64,000 nt of DNA from Novosphingobium resinovorum. GTDB lineage: Bacteria; Pseudomonadota; Alphaproteobacteria; Sphingomonadales; Sphingomonadaceae. The notes under the pieces are model-generated. The model worked only from the letters and a program-made list of their open reading frames with translations. It made no database searches and was not told where the DNA came from. Where the stretch lies: the NCBI RefSeq assembly GCF_001742225.1, contig NZ_CP017077.1, positions 372,001 through 436,000 on the forward strand. Reading direction: 5' to 3'. Positions 53,920-62,769 of this stretch are shown in pieces; the first letter of the stretch is position 1; each line of letters opens with the position of its first letter. Made by a program: the position numbers and the translations under genes.

Positions 53920-54819
53920 CTAGCTGCGCGTCTCGCCCTGCGCAAGCCCCTCGCTGCGAACGATCTCGTCCGCGATGGCGCCGATCGCCTCTGCAAGCGC
54001 GAGCGGCTGGTCGATGGGGACGTGGTGGGCAGCTTCGGCTATCTCGATCACCTGCGTGCCGGCGGGCGCCTGCGCCAGGATCAGCGCCATGCGCGCGGGC
54101 GTGGTGACGCTGGATTGCGCGCCGTTGACGACGTGGAGCGGGCACTGGATACGCGGCAGCAGGTCCCACGCCGCGCGTGCGCTGAACGTGCCGCGCAACG
54201 CCGGGTCAAACGACCAGGTCCACCCGCCCGGCACCCGGCGCAGCGACTTTGCGGCGACCCACGCGACGAGGAACGGGTGGACGATCGCCTGCGCCGGCAC
54301 CAGCCGGTAGCGCGCCACCGCTTCCGCCACCGTCGCATAGACGCGGGCGGGCTTGCCCGGTGGCTCGCCGAACTCGACCCCGCCCGGCAGGATCGCGCTG
54401 TCGACGATGATCGCCGCGCCGCACCGCTCGGGCCCCGCGCGCGTCGCCAGTTGCACCGCCACGCCGCCGCCCGCCGAATGGCCGGCTACCACCGGCGCCA
54501 CCCCGCTCGCGAACAGCCCGGCGGCGCGCGCGGCGGCGATCGCCTCGTCGGCATAACCGGCCACGGTGTAGGGCGGGTTGTGCGCGGAGGCGCCCATCCC
54601 CGAGAATGAGAGCGCGGCGACGCGGAAGCGGTCGGCCAGCAGCGGCGCGATGACGGCCCACCACCAGGCGTTCGCCATGCTGCCGTGAAGCAGCAGCAGT
54701 CCGGGTCGTCCCGCATCGCCCCACACGAGCAGTTCGATCCGCTTGTCGCCCAGCGCCAACGTGGAGACCTCGGGCGCGGCCGCGACCGCGCCGTCGAACC
54801 ACGCCGGCGTTGCGCTCAT
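53920..54819 (-). CDS. Alpha/beta-fold hydrolase
   Basis: 299 residues. LLLLHGSMANAWWW (oxyanion region), nucleophile Ser in VVAGHSAGGGVAV, and catalytic His in AEAAHHVPIDQP; the acid is likely the Asp of the DSAILPGG or a later strand. Hydrolyses an ester, lactone or C-C bond of a vinylogous diketone. The ATG overlaps the stop of the enoyl-CoA hydratase before it. Confidence 0.87.
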   Translation of the reverse strand: MSATPAWFDGAVAAAPEVSTLALGDKRIELLVWGDAGRPGLLLLHGSMANAWWWAVIAPLLADRFRVAALSFSGMGASAHNPPYTVAGYADEAIAAARAAGLFASGVAPVVAGHSAGGGVAVQLATRAGPERCGAAIIVDSAILPGGVEFGEPPGKPARVYATVAEAVARYRLVPAQAIVHPFLVAWVAAKSLRRVPGGWTWSFDPALRGTFSARAAWDLLPRIQCPLHVVNGAQSSVTTPARMALILAQAPAGTQVIEIAEAAHHVPIDQPLALAEAIGAIADEIVRSEGLAQGETRS

Positions 54820-55613
54820 CGCCCCTGCCACTGCGGCGCGCGCTTTTCGAGGAAAGCGCGCGAGCCCTCCTGCGCATCGTCCGAGGCGAAGACCGGGCCG
54901 CCCAGCGTGAGCGACAACTCGCGCAAGTCCGCGTCGCCCCGTTCCGAAGCCTGCCGCGCGACCACGAGGCTTGCCGTCACCGCAAGCGGTGCGTTCGCCG
55001 CGATCGTGCGCGCCAGTGCCAGCGCCGCGCCCAGCACCTCGGCGCTGGGCACCACGCGGTTGACGAGGCCATAGGCGCGCGCGTCGGCGGCGCTCATCGG
55101 GTCGCCCGTGGCGATCAGTTCGAGCGCGACGTTGCGCGGGATGGCACGTGGCAGGCGGTGCACGCCACCGGCGCCCGCAAACAGGCCGCGCTTGACTTCG
55201 GGCAGGCCGAAGCGCGCATCGTCCGAGGCGACGATCATGTCGCAGGCGAGCGCCAGTTCGCACCCGCCGCCGAGCGCCGCGCCGCGCACCGCCGCGATCA
55301 GCGGCTTGCGGCGCTGCGCGTCGATCAGCCCGGCAAAGCCGCCGTCGGGCGTCGACAGTTCGTGGCCCCGCCCCTCGGCCATCTCCTTGATGTCGGCCCC
55401 GGCGCAGAACACGTTCTCCAGCGAGGAGGCGAGGATCGCGACGCGAATCGCCACGTTGCCCTCGATCTCCTTGAGGTAGCCATCGACCAGCCGGGCGATT
55501 TCGCCATTGATCGCGTTGCGCTTTTCCGGGCGGTTCAGGGTGATGACGGCGATGTGGTCGTCGACCAGTTCAAACGTCGCCGGCTTGGCTGTGACCTCGG
55601 TATTCGTGCTCAT
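54816..55613 (-). CDS. Enoyl-CoA hydratase/isomerase
   Basis: 265 residues. FCAGADIKEMAEG is the oxyanion segment, ALGGGCELALACD and FGLPEVKRGLFAGAGG hold the two catalytic Glu. Complete hydratase. Divergent from the racemase at 55735 and translationally coupled to the hydrolase. Confidence 0.9.
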   Translation of the reverse strand: MSTNTEVTAKPATFELVDDHIAVITLNRPEKRNAINGEIARLVDGYLKEIEGNVAIRVAILASSLENVFCAGADIKEMAEGRGHELSTPDGGFAGLIDAQRRKPLIAAVRGAALGGGCELALACDMIVASDDARFGLPEVKRGLFAGAGGVHRLPRAIPRNVALELIATGDPMSAADARAYGLVNRVVPSAEVLGAALALARTIAANAPLAVTASLVVARQASERGDADLRELSLTLGGPVFASDDAQEGSRAFLEKRAPQWQGR

Positions 55614-55734
55614 CCCTAACTCCACTTGGTCTTGCCCGCAGCTTTTTCCGCAGGGGTGATGCTCAGGCTTTACATTCCGGCGCGACAAAGCCAAGAAAAA
55701 ATAAAAGATGTTCAGTTATTGGGAGAGCGAGCCG

Positions 55735-56904
55735 ATGGGCCCCTTGCACGGGATACGGATCATCGAGATGGGCGGCGTCGGGCCGGGGCCTTTCGCTTGC
55801 ATGCTGCTGGCGGACCTGGGCGCCGAGGTCATCCGCGTCGACCGCCCCGGCGGCGCCAACCAGGGCGGGCTGCTGCAGGATTACGACGTGCTGGCACGCT
55901 CGCGCAGATCGATCGTGCTCGACATGAAAGTGCCTGGCGCGATCGACGTCCTGCGCGATCTGGTGCGCGGCGCCGATGCGTTCGTCGAAGGTTTCCGCCC
56001 GGGCGTCGCCGAACGACTCGGGCTGGGGCCCGAGGCGCTGCTCGCGGTCAATCCGGCGCTGGTCTACGGGCGCATCACTGGCTGGGGGCAGGACGGCCCG
56101 CTGGCGCCGACCGCCGGCCACGACCTCACCTACATAGCGATCTCGGGCAACCTGCACGGCTATGGCCGCGCCGGGGGCAAGCCTACGCCCGCGACCAACG
56201 CGGTGGGCGATTTCGGCGGCGGCGGCATGTTGCTGGTCGCGGGCCTGCTCTCCGCGCTGTTCGCCGCGCGCGCCAGCGGCACGGGGCAGGTAGTCGACGT
56301 GGCGATGGCGGACGGCGCGGCGCTGCTTTCCAGCATGTTCTGGGGGATGCTGGCGCAAGGCACCTGGCGCGACGAGCGCGGCGTCAACCTGCTTGATACC
56401 GGCGCGCCGTTCTACGACACCTACGAGACCGCCGATGGCCGCTTCGTCGCCATCGCCCCGATCGAACCGCAGTTCTACGCGCAGTTGCGCAAGCTGACCC
56501 GCATTGCCGACGACCCCGATTTCGACGAGCAGTTCGACGAAGGCCGCTGGCCCGTCATGCGCGAAAAGCTCGCCGCGATCTTCGCCAGGCGCACCCGCGA
56601 CGAATGGGAGGCAATCTTCGCGGGCAGCGACGCCTGCCTCGCCCCCGTACTCTCAATGAACGAGGCGCCGCGCCACCCGCACAACCTCGCGCGCGGGGCA
56701 TTCGTCGACGTCGCCGGCATCGTCCAGCCCGCTCCCGCACCCCGCTTCAGCGCCACCCCGCTGCCGCCCCCGCGCCCACCCCGGCCGCTCGGCGCAGATG
56801 GCGAAAGCGTGCTCCTCGACCTCGGATACACGACCGACGCGATCGCAAACCTCGCCTCCGAGGGCGTGTTCGGCGCGAATCGCAGCGAAAGGACCAGACC
56901 ATGA
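55735..56904 (+). CDS. Alpha-methylacyl-CoA racemase (family III CoA-transferase fold)
   Basis: 389 residues. GPGPFACMLLADLGAEVIRV and the catalytic pair His in TAGHDLTYI and Asp in AVGDFGGGGM are present, as is GAPFYDTYETADGRF; this is the racemase rather than the CoA-transfer pattern. It interconverts (2R)- and (2S)-methylacyl-CoA, needed for beta-oxidation of methyl-branched chains. GGGAGAG precedes the ATG at 55735; an ATG at 55708 is also in frame. Confidence 0.9.
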   Translation: MGPLHGIRIIEMGGVGPGPFACMLLADLGAEVIRVDRPGGANQGGLLQDYDVLARSRRSIVLDMKVPGAIDVLRDLVRGADAFVEGFRPGVAERLGLGPEALLAVNPALVYGRITGWGQDGPLAPTAGHDLTYIAISGNLHGYGRAGGKPTPATNAVGDFGGGGMLLVAGLLSALFAARASGTGQVVDVAMADGAALLSSMFWGMLAQGTWRDERGVNLLDTGAPFYDTYETADGRFVAIAPIEPQFYAQLRKLTRIADDPDFDEQFDEGRWPVMREKLAAIFARRTRDEWEAIFAGSDACLAPVLSMNEAPRHPHNLARGAFVDVAGIVQPAPAPRFSATPLPPPRPPRPLGADGESVLLDLGYTTDAIANLASEGVFGANRSERTRP

Positions 56905-57446
56905 CGCAAGGCAGGACGCTCAACCGGGACACCGAGGCGATCGCCTACCAGTTGCCGCAGCCGGCCGGGATGATCGCCGACCTGTTGGTGCCCGGCGGCG
57001 CGCAGATCGACTGCGACGAGCGGCTTTGGGTGCCACAGGGCGAGAACGTGTGGTTCCGCCCGGTTTCCTTCGCGCCCGAGCAGGGGTTCTACATCAATTA
57101 TTTGCGCGTGCGCGGCGCCGGCGTGCTGTCGCGCCATCGCCACAACGGCGCGGTCCACGCCTTCACCCAGCGGGGCACGTGGCGCTATCTGGAGCACGAC
57201 TGGGTGGCGACGCCGGGCGACTACGCCTTCGAGCCGCCGGGCGAGACGCACACCCTCGTCATCCCCGATGGCGTGAGCGAGATGATTACGCTGTTCTTCG
57301 TGACCGGCGGCTACGTCTACGTCGACCCCTATGGCAAGGCGATGGGGTACGAGGACTGCTTCACCAAGATGGCCGCCGCGCGCGAGCACTACGTCGCCTG
57401 CGGGCTTTGCGCCGACTATGTCGACCGGCTGGTCATAGGGCGCTGA
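56901..57446 (+). CDS. Cupin, 2,4'-dihydroxyacetophenone-dioxygenase-like
   Basis: 181 residues, beta-barrel cupin. Metal-ligand pattern HRHNGAVHAF (HxH) and later GETHTLVI fit the ChrR-like group. A plausible role is oxygenolytic cleavage of a side-chain ketone or aromatic ketone. Coupled to the racemase by an ATGA overlap, with a GAAAGGA site. Confidence 0.75.
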   Translation: MTQGRTLNRDTEAIAYQLPQPAGMIADLLVPGGAQIDCDERLWVPQGENVWFRPVSFAPEQGFYINYLRVRGAGVLSRHRHNGAVHAFTQRGTWRYLEHDWVATPGDYAFEPPGETHTLVIPDGVSEMITLFFVTGGYVYVDPYGKAMGYEDCFTKMAAAREHYVACGLCADYVDRLVIGR

Positions 57447-57459
57447 GCTGACCAGGCGC

Positions 57460-58281
57460 TCAGGGCGTGACCGCGCGGTGGGCGAGCATCGCCTCCCGCG
57501 CGGTTTCGTAGTTGCGGTCGGAGCCGGAGAGGCGGAACGCGACGTCGCGCTGGCCGGGCTGGAAGCTGTGGCAGGCGGCGGGCATGTTCTGCGCGGCCGA
57601 GGTGGGGAACACGTCAAGGTCTTGGTAGCGCCCGCCCGCGACCAGCAGTGCACGACGGATAATCGTCGCGTGTTCTGCCTCTTCCTCGGGCATCGTCTCG
57701 GTCCACTGGCGGAAGCCCTGGCCCAGCGAATGGCCGCCATAGGGGTCTGGGCCGGTGATCGTCTGCCCGTCGAGGCTCCAGTGCATCACCCGCTCGCCGT
57801 CGCGCAGCAGCGAGACTTCGCCAGGGCCGAACAGGTTGATCTCGGCGGCATTGGCGGCATCGGGATTGACGGTGACGGCGCGGTCGGGGACCTGCACCTC
57901 GTAAGTGCGGTCCGGCCGCCCGGTCGCCGCCTGGACCAGCGCCAGCGCCACGAGGTCGAAGACGTGGGTGCATTGCAGGCGCATGTCGATCAGCCGGCCC
58001 AGGTCCGAGGCGCGGGTGATAAGTGGCTGGCCGACCAGTGCGCGCAGCGGTACGGCGGCCCCGGCGCAGGTCGCCCAAGGAAAGCGCGGCGCGGCCATGC
58101 GCACGTCGCGCACATGCCCCTCGGCATGGTCGATGGTTACGCCGAAGTGGTGGTAGTGGTCCTCCAGCCAGCCAACAACGCGGCCGGGGCCGCGGTGATC
58201 GAGCGAGATCGCCCGACGGAACAGCCCGCCGGGGTGCGCCTGGACGCCGAACACCGGGGTCTGGCCTGCCTTGGACGTCAT
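57460..58281 (-). CDS. DUF2889 family protein
   Basis: 273 residues. The motifs WLEDHYHHFGVTIDH, RFPWATCAGAAVPLRALVG and LGRLIDMRLQCTHVFD fit the DUF2889 family, which is common in catabolic clusters of sphingomonads and actinobacteria; its function is not established. Divergent from the MFS gene at 58421, with a motif copy in the gap. Confidence 0.75.
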   Translation of the reverse strand: MTSKAGQTPVFGVQAHPGGLFRRAISLDHRGPGRVVGWLEDHYHHFGVTIDHAEGHVRDVRMAAPRFPWATCAGAAVPLRALVGQPLITRASDLGRLIDMRLQCTHVFDLVALALVQAATGRPDRTYEVQVPDRAVTVNPDAANAAEINLFGPGEVSLLRDGERVMHWSLDGQTITGPDPYGGHSLGQGFRQWTETMPEEEAEHATIIRRALLVAGGRYQDLDVFPTSAAQNMPAACHSFQPGQRDVAFRLSGSDRNYETAREAMLAHRAVTP

Positions 58282-58351
58282 TGCGCGAACTCTCCCGTGT
58301 CGCCGCCGGGCCGCGCATTTTGGTGCAGCTCAAATTGGCAGTTTCAAAAAT

Positions 58352-58366
58352 GAATGGTGTAAGTTA
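58352..58366 (+). promoter_or_regulatory. Recurrent AT-rich motif (diverged)
   Basis: GAATGGTGTAAGTTA between the DUF2889 and MFS genes, sharing GAATG and a TAAGT core with the motif at 38372. Weaker match than the others. Confidence 0.4.
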
Positions 58367-58420
58367 ATGGGGGTCGGGTCAAGCGGTTCTCGCCAGAAGG
58401 TCCGCTCGGGAGAAGACGGC

Positions 58421-59761
58421 ATGGATCAAGAGGCGAAATTCGCGCGGCGGAACCGGGCCCTCAGGCTGGGACGGGCGCAGTGGTATCTGCTTGTCCTGTT
58501 CATGGTCGTCCATGTCATGCTAGGTGTCGATCGGGCCATTCTCTCGGTGCTCGCCGAACCGATCAAGCGGGAGTTCGGGCTGACCGACACACAGCTTGGA
58601 ATCCTCGTCGGAATCGGCTTTTCGGCCTTCTATTCGGTCGCCGGGCTGATCCTGGGCTGGGCGGTCGACAACCTCGACAGAAGCCGGATTCTCGCGGGTT
58701 GCGTGGTGGTTTTCGGCGCCGCGACCGCCAGCGCGGCATGGGCTGGGACCTTCGCCCACTTGCTCGCCTCGCGCCTCCTCGTCGGCGCCGGCGAGGCCGG
58801 CGGCGGACCGGCGATGGTCTCGATCATATCCGAGCGTTTTCCCCCCGAACGGCGCGGCCTGGCGATGAGCATCTTCTACGCGGGGGCTCCGCTCGGGTTG
58901 CTGTGCACTTTCCTCCTCGGCGGCCTGATCGCCGCGACCTACGGCTGGCGCGCCACGTTCCTCATCGCGGGTGTGCCGGCGGTCCTGCTGGGCCTGCTGG
59001 CCGGTTTCACCATCGACGATTCAGATCGCCGCAAGAGCCCCGAGGCAGAAGCCCTGCCGTTCCGCGTGGCCCTGCGCCACATCGCCGGCCAGCGCAGCGC
59101 GCGGCTGATCCTGACAGGCGTGATCTTCTACACCGGCTCGCTGACCGCGATGGTGGCGTTCCTCACCTCGTTCCTGATGCGCGTCCACGGCTTGAGCCTT
59201 GCCTCCGCCTCTGCCTTCCTGGCGCTCGCGTTCGGCGGTGCGGGGGCGCTGGGCGTACCGCTATCCGGCTACATCGTCGACCGCCTTGCCGCGCGCGACC
59301 TGCGTTGGCGGTCGTGGTGGTGCGCGGCGACGCTGCTGGCCTCGTTCGTGTTCTCGGTGGCGGCGTTGCTGGTCGACGTGACGGTGGGCGCGCTGGCGCT
59401 GTTCTGCGCGTGGGGGCTGTTCTCCAACGCGGTGAGCGGGCCGGGCGTCGCCACATACCAGTCGTTGCTGGCGGTGCGCGCGCGCGGGATCGGCATGGCG
59501 ATCTACTACCTCGTCGCGCACCTGCTGGGCAGTACTTGCGGAGCGCTGCTGACGGGCATGCTGAGCGACCATTTCCAGGCGCGGCACGGCAACCTGTCGC
59601 TGCGCTATGCCCTTGCCCTGGTGGCTTTCGCCAACCTCGTCGGCGCGTGGCTGTGGTTCCGCTCAGGACGCAGCGTGGCGCAGGACATGCAGCGCGCGGA
59701 CGATTTTCATTTTCAGGTCGGCCCGGCTGTGACCGGGCCCGTTTCGAGAGGAGTTGCGTGA
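58421..59761 (+). CDS. MFS transporter (spinster/aromatic-acid-type), paralogue of the first
   Basis: 446 residues. GVDRAILSVLAEPIKREFGL and DTQLGILVGIGFSAFYSVAG at the N-terminus, loop motif GWAVDNLDRSRI. It resembles the transporter at 768. GGGAGAAG precedes the ATG. Followed directly (no gap) by the HSD10-like SDR gene, so transport and oxidation are joined in one transcript. Confidence 0.87.
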   Translation: MDQEAKFARRNRALRLGRAQWYLLVLFMVVHVMLGVDRAILSVLAEPIKREFGLTDTQLGILVGIGFSAFYSVAGLILGWAVDNLDRSRILAGCVVVFGAATASAAWAGTFAHLLASRLLVGAGEAGGGPAMVSIISERFPPERRGLAMSIFYAGAPLGLLCTFLLGGLIAATYGWRATFLIAGVPAVLLGLLAGFTIDDSDRRKSPEAEALPFRVALRHIAGQRSARLILTGVIFYTGSLTAMVAFLTSFLMRVHGLSLASASAFLALAFGGAGALGVPLSGYIVDRLAARDLRWRSWWCAATLLASFVFSVAALLVDVTVGALALFCAWGLFSNAVSGPGVATYQSLLAVRARGIGMAIYYLVAHLLGSTCGALLTGMLSDHFQARHGNLSLRYALALVAFANLVGAWLWFRSGRSVAQDMQRADDFHFQVGPAVTGPVSRGVA

Positions 59762-60541
59762 ATGGAGATTGCAAACATCGCCGCCGTCGTCACCGGCGGG
59801 GCATCGGGGCTCGGTGCCGCGACGGCGCGGGCGCTGGCGGCACAGGGAGCCAAGGTGGCGCTGTTCGACCTCAATGCCGATAAGGGCGAGGCTCTGGCCG
59901 CCGAACTGGGCGGCGCGTTCTGCAAGGTGGACATCTGCAACGACGCCGAAGTCGACGCGGCTTTCGCGAAGGCCCGCGCCGCCCACGGGCAGGAGCGCGT
60001 GCTGATCAACTGCGCGGGCACCGGCAAGGCGGTCAAGTCGGTCCGCCGTGACCGCAAGACGGGCGAGATCGTGGTGCTGGCGGCCGAAGACTTCGACCGC
60101 GAGATCCAGATCAACCTCGTCGGCACCTACCGTTGCATAGTCAAGGCGGCGGCGGGAATGCTGACCCTGGACCCGCTGGAGAACGGCGAGCGCGGGGCGA
60201 TCGTCAACACCGCCAGCATCGCGGCGGAGGACGGCCAGACGGGACAGGTGCCCTATTCGGCATCCAAGGCCGGCATCGTCGGCATGACCCTGCCGCTGGC
60301 GCGCGACCTGTCGGGCGAGGCGATCCGGGTCAACACGATCCTGCCCGGCATCTTCGACACCCCACTGATGCAGGGCGCGCCCGATGCGGTGAAGGAGGCG
60401 CTCTACGGCTCGATCCCGTTCCCCAAGCGCTTCGGCGCGGCGGAGGAATTTGCCCGGCTCGCGGTCGAACTGGTGGGCAACGGCTACATCAACGGCGAGG
60501 ATATCCGGCTCGACGGCGGCATTCGCATGGGACTGCGCTGA
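59762..60541 (+). CDS. HSD10-like short-chain dehydrogenase
   Basis: 259 residues. VTGGASGLGAATARAL, NCAGTG, NTASIAAEDGQTGQV then Y-SAS-K, and INGEDIRLDGG. The GQVPYSASKAGIVGMTLPLA sequence is that of type-10 hydroxysteroid/2-methyl-3-hydroxyacyl-CoA dehydrogenase. It fits oxidation of a 3-hydroxy-2-methylacyl-CoA after the racemase-linked steps. Confidence 0.88.
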   Translation: MEIANIAAVVTGGASGLGAATARALAAQGAKVALFDLNADKGEALAAELGGAFCKVDICNDAEVDAAFAKARAAHGQERVLINCAGTGKAVKSVRRDRKTGEIVVLAAEDFDREIQINLVGTYRCIVKAAAGMLTLDPLENGERGAIVNTASIAAEDGQTGQVPYSASKAGIVGMTLPLARDLSGEAIRVNTILPGIFDTPLMQGAPDAVKEALYGSIPFPKRFGAAEEFARLAVELVGNGYINGEDIRLDGGIRMGLR

Positions 60542-60547
60542 ACGGTT

Positions 60548-60577
60548 CGCAGGCGCCGGTTCCGGCCGGCGCCTGCG
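60548..60577. terminator. Bidirectional hairpin between convergent SDR and thiolase genes
   Basis: CGCAGGCGCCGG (60548-60559) and CCGGCGCCTGCG (60566-60577) form a perfect 12-bp stem with a six-base loop, between the stop codons of the SDR and the thiolase. Confidence 0.7.
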
Positions 60578-60583
60578 ATATCC

Positions 60584-61759
60584 TTAAAGCGCCTCGACGA
60601 TGGTGACGTTGGCGATGCCGCCGCCTTCGCACATCGTCTGCAACCCGTAGCGCAGGCCCCGCGCCTTCAGGGCATGGATCAGCGTCGTCATCAGCTTGGT
60701 GCCCGAACTGCCCAGCGGATGGCCGAGCGCGATGGCGCCGCCGTTGACGTTGAGCTTCGCCGGATCGGCGCCCAGTTCCTTGAGCCAGGCGAGCGGGACG
60801 GGGGCGAAGGCCTCGTTCACTTCGTAGAGGTCGATCTCTCCGATCGTCATCCCGGCTTTGCCAAGGACATGCCGAGTCGCGGGGATCGGCTCCTCCAGCA
60901 TGATGACCGGGTCGCCCGCCGTCACCCCGAAGGCGTGGATGCGCGCGATGGGAGTGAGGCCGTGCGCCTTGAGCGCTTCGCCCGAGACGATCATCACCGC
61001 CGAGGCGCCGTCGCAGATCTGGCTGGAGGTTGCGGCGGTGATGATACCGCCCGGCGTCACCAGCTTGACGCTCTGGATCGCCTCCAGCGTGGCGTCGAAG
61101 CGGATGCCCTCGTCGACGACGTGGAGTTCGGTGGCGCCTTCCGCCGTCACCACTTCCAGCGGCAGGATCTCGGCCTCGAAGGCACCGGCGCGGGTGGCGG
61201 CGATGGCGCGCTGCTGGCTTTCGAAGCCGAAGGCGTCGAGATCGTCGCGGGTCAGGCCGTGCTTGGCGGCGATCATCTCGGCGCCGGCGAATTGGGTGAT
61301 CTCGGTGACGCCGTAGCGGTCGAATATGGCCTGGGTATAGGGGCCGGTGCCGATGCCCTGCTGCAATGGTGCACTCAGCGCCAGGCCCATCGGCACGCGC
61401 GACATGCTTTCCACGCCCGCAGCGATGACGACGTCCTGCGTGCCCGAGAGCACCGCCTGCGCCGCGAACTGGATCGCCTGCTGCGACGATCCGCACTGGC
61501 GGTCGATCGTCACTGCCGGAATGCGGTCGGGCAGCGAGGAGGCGAGGACGGCGTTGCGCCCGACATGGAACGCCTGCTCACCGGCCTGCGTGACGCAGCC
61601 CATGATGACGTCGTCGATGACGTTGGGGTCGATGCCGCTGCGCGCGACCACCGCTTCGAGCACGCGCGCGGCCATGTCGACCGGGTGCCAGTCGCGCAGG
61701 CGGCCGTTGCGGCGTCCGCCGGCGGTTCGTACGGCGCTTACGATATAGGCTTCAGGCAT
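60584..61759 (-). CDS. Acetyl-CoA acetyltransferase-type thiolase
   Basis: 391 residues. Nucleophile Cys89 in DRQCGSSQQA, catalytic His in GGAIALGHPLGSSG, and second Cys in MCEGGGIANV: all three residues of the degradative thiolases. Releases acetyl- or propionyl-CoA from a 3-ketoacyl-CoA. It follows the SDR gene (61818) upstream on the same strand. Confidence 0.92.
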   Translation of the reverse strand: MPEAYIVSAVRTAGGRRNGRLRDWHPVDMAARVLEAVVARSGIDPNVIDDVIMGCVTQAGEQAFHVGRNAVLASSLPDRIPAVTIDRQCGSSQQAIQFAAQAVLSGTQDVVIAAGVESMSRVPMGLALSAPLQQGIGTGPYTQAIFDRYGVTEITQFAGAEMIAAKHGLTRDDLDAFGFESQQRAIAATRAGAFEAEILPLEVVTAEGATELHVVDEGIRFDATLEAIQSVKLVTPGGIITAATSSQICDGASAVMIVSGEALKAHGLTPIARIHAFGVTAGDPVIMLEEPIPATRHVLGKAGMTIGEIDLYEVNEAFAPVPLAWLKELGADPAKLNVNGGAIALGHPLGSSGTKLMTTLIHALKARGLRYGLQTMCEGGGIANVTIVEAL

Positions 61760-61817
61760 TTCGGGTTCTCTCCGTTGGATCGTGGGAATATGGGGTGCGT
61801 CGCAGGTTAGGCGAGGG

Positions 61818-62636
61818 TTACGTGCCCGTGCCCGCCTGCCGCGCGGCGGTGTTCCAGCCGCCGCTGAACGAGAAGTACTGCGCGGTCTGGTAGCGGCTGG
61901 AGCCGTCGAGCAGCGGCATGCAGAAGGCCGCGAGTTCGGCCATCGTGCCCATGCGGCCGGCCGGACTCTCGCTTTCGAGTTGGCGGCTCCAGGGGCCGGA
62001 GGGGACGTGGCGGTCGTCCAGCCCCTCGGCCGGCGCGCCGGGGAAACCGGGGCCGACGACGTTCTTTGAGCCCACCGCGTTGATACTCAGCCCTTCGCCC
62101 GCATGTTCGAGCGCGGCGGCCTGTACGAGAAAACTCTGGCCTGCACGCACGGCGCCGTAGATCGACCAGCCGGGTTCGGGGCGAGCGCCGGCGTCGCTGG
62201 TGAAGACGACGATCTGGCCGCCGCCCGCTGCCCGCAGGGGCGGGATCAGGACCTGCAGTGCGTGCAGCGTGCTCGTCGCATAGCCGGCGAGTTCGGTGAG
62301 ATCGGAAGGGGCGGCGGCCAGCAGCGGTCCGCTGCAGAAGACCGCAGCAGTCCCGCTCGGCGGATAGATCGCCGCGCAATCGAGGCGGCCGAAACGGGCG
62401 AGCGCGCCATCGACCAGGCGTCGCCAGCCCGTTGCCTCGGCAAGCGAGCCGGGCCCGGTGAGCGGCACTTCGGCGAGGCCGATCGCACAGACCTGCGTTT
62501 GCCCGCCCAGTTCCTCCACCAACGCTTCGTCGGCGCCATGGAGGACGAGCGAATGGCCACCCGCGGCGAGCGCTCGGGCCAAGGCCGGCCCGACGTATTC
62601 ACCGGCCCGAGTCACCAGCGCAACGCGATGGTCCAT
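61818..62636 (-). CDS. Divergent SDR-like protein lacking the catalytic lysine
   Basis: 272 residues. The Gly-rich nucleotide motif is weak (VTRAGEYVGPALARAL) and the active-site stretch reads Y-GAV-R (IYGAVRAGQSF), so the Lys of YxxxK is Arg. The end (YQTAQYFSFSGGWNT) still looks SDR-like. It may be inactive, act as a scaffold, or have an altered reaction. Confidence 0.7.
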   Translation of the reverse strand: MDHRVALVTRAGEYVGPALARALAAGGHSLVLHGADEALVEELGGQTQVCAIGLAEVPLTGPGSLAEATGWRRLVDGALARFGRLDCAAIYPPSGTAAVFCSGPLLAAAPSDLTELAGYATSTLHALQVLIPPLRAAGGGQIVVFTSDAGARPEPGWSIYGAVRAGQSFLVQAAALEHAGEGLSINAVGSKNVVGPGFPGAPAEGLDDRHVPSGPWSRQLESESPAGRMGTMAELAAFCMPLLDGSSRYQTAQYFSFSGGWNTAARQAGTGT

Positions 62637-62733
62637 GCGAAAATTTCTCCTCTCTCCGGCGCAATCCGCGCTTTCGCGCCAGTTTCCCGGCAGCGCCGCG
62701 CCCTTGCGTTGCTATCAGGATCGGACTATAAAT

Positions 62734-62748
62734 TAATACAAGTAATTT
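62734..62748 (+). promoter_or_regulatory. Recurrent AT-rich motif (diverged)
   Basis: TAATACAAGTAATTT in the 133-bp divergent gap between the SDR-like gene and the amidohydrolase. The loosest member of the motif set. Confidence 0.35.
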
Positions 62749-62769
62749 CACAATCTCGTGGAGTGGATG

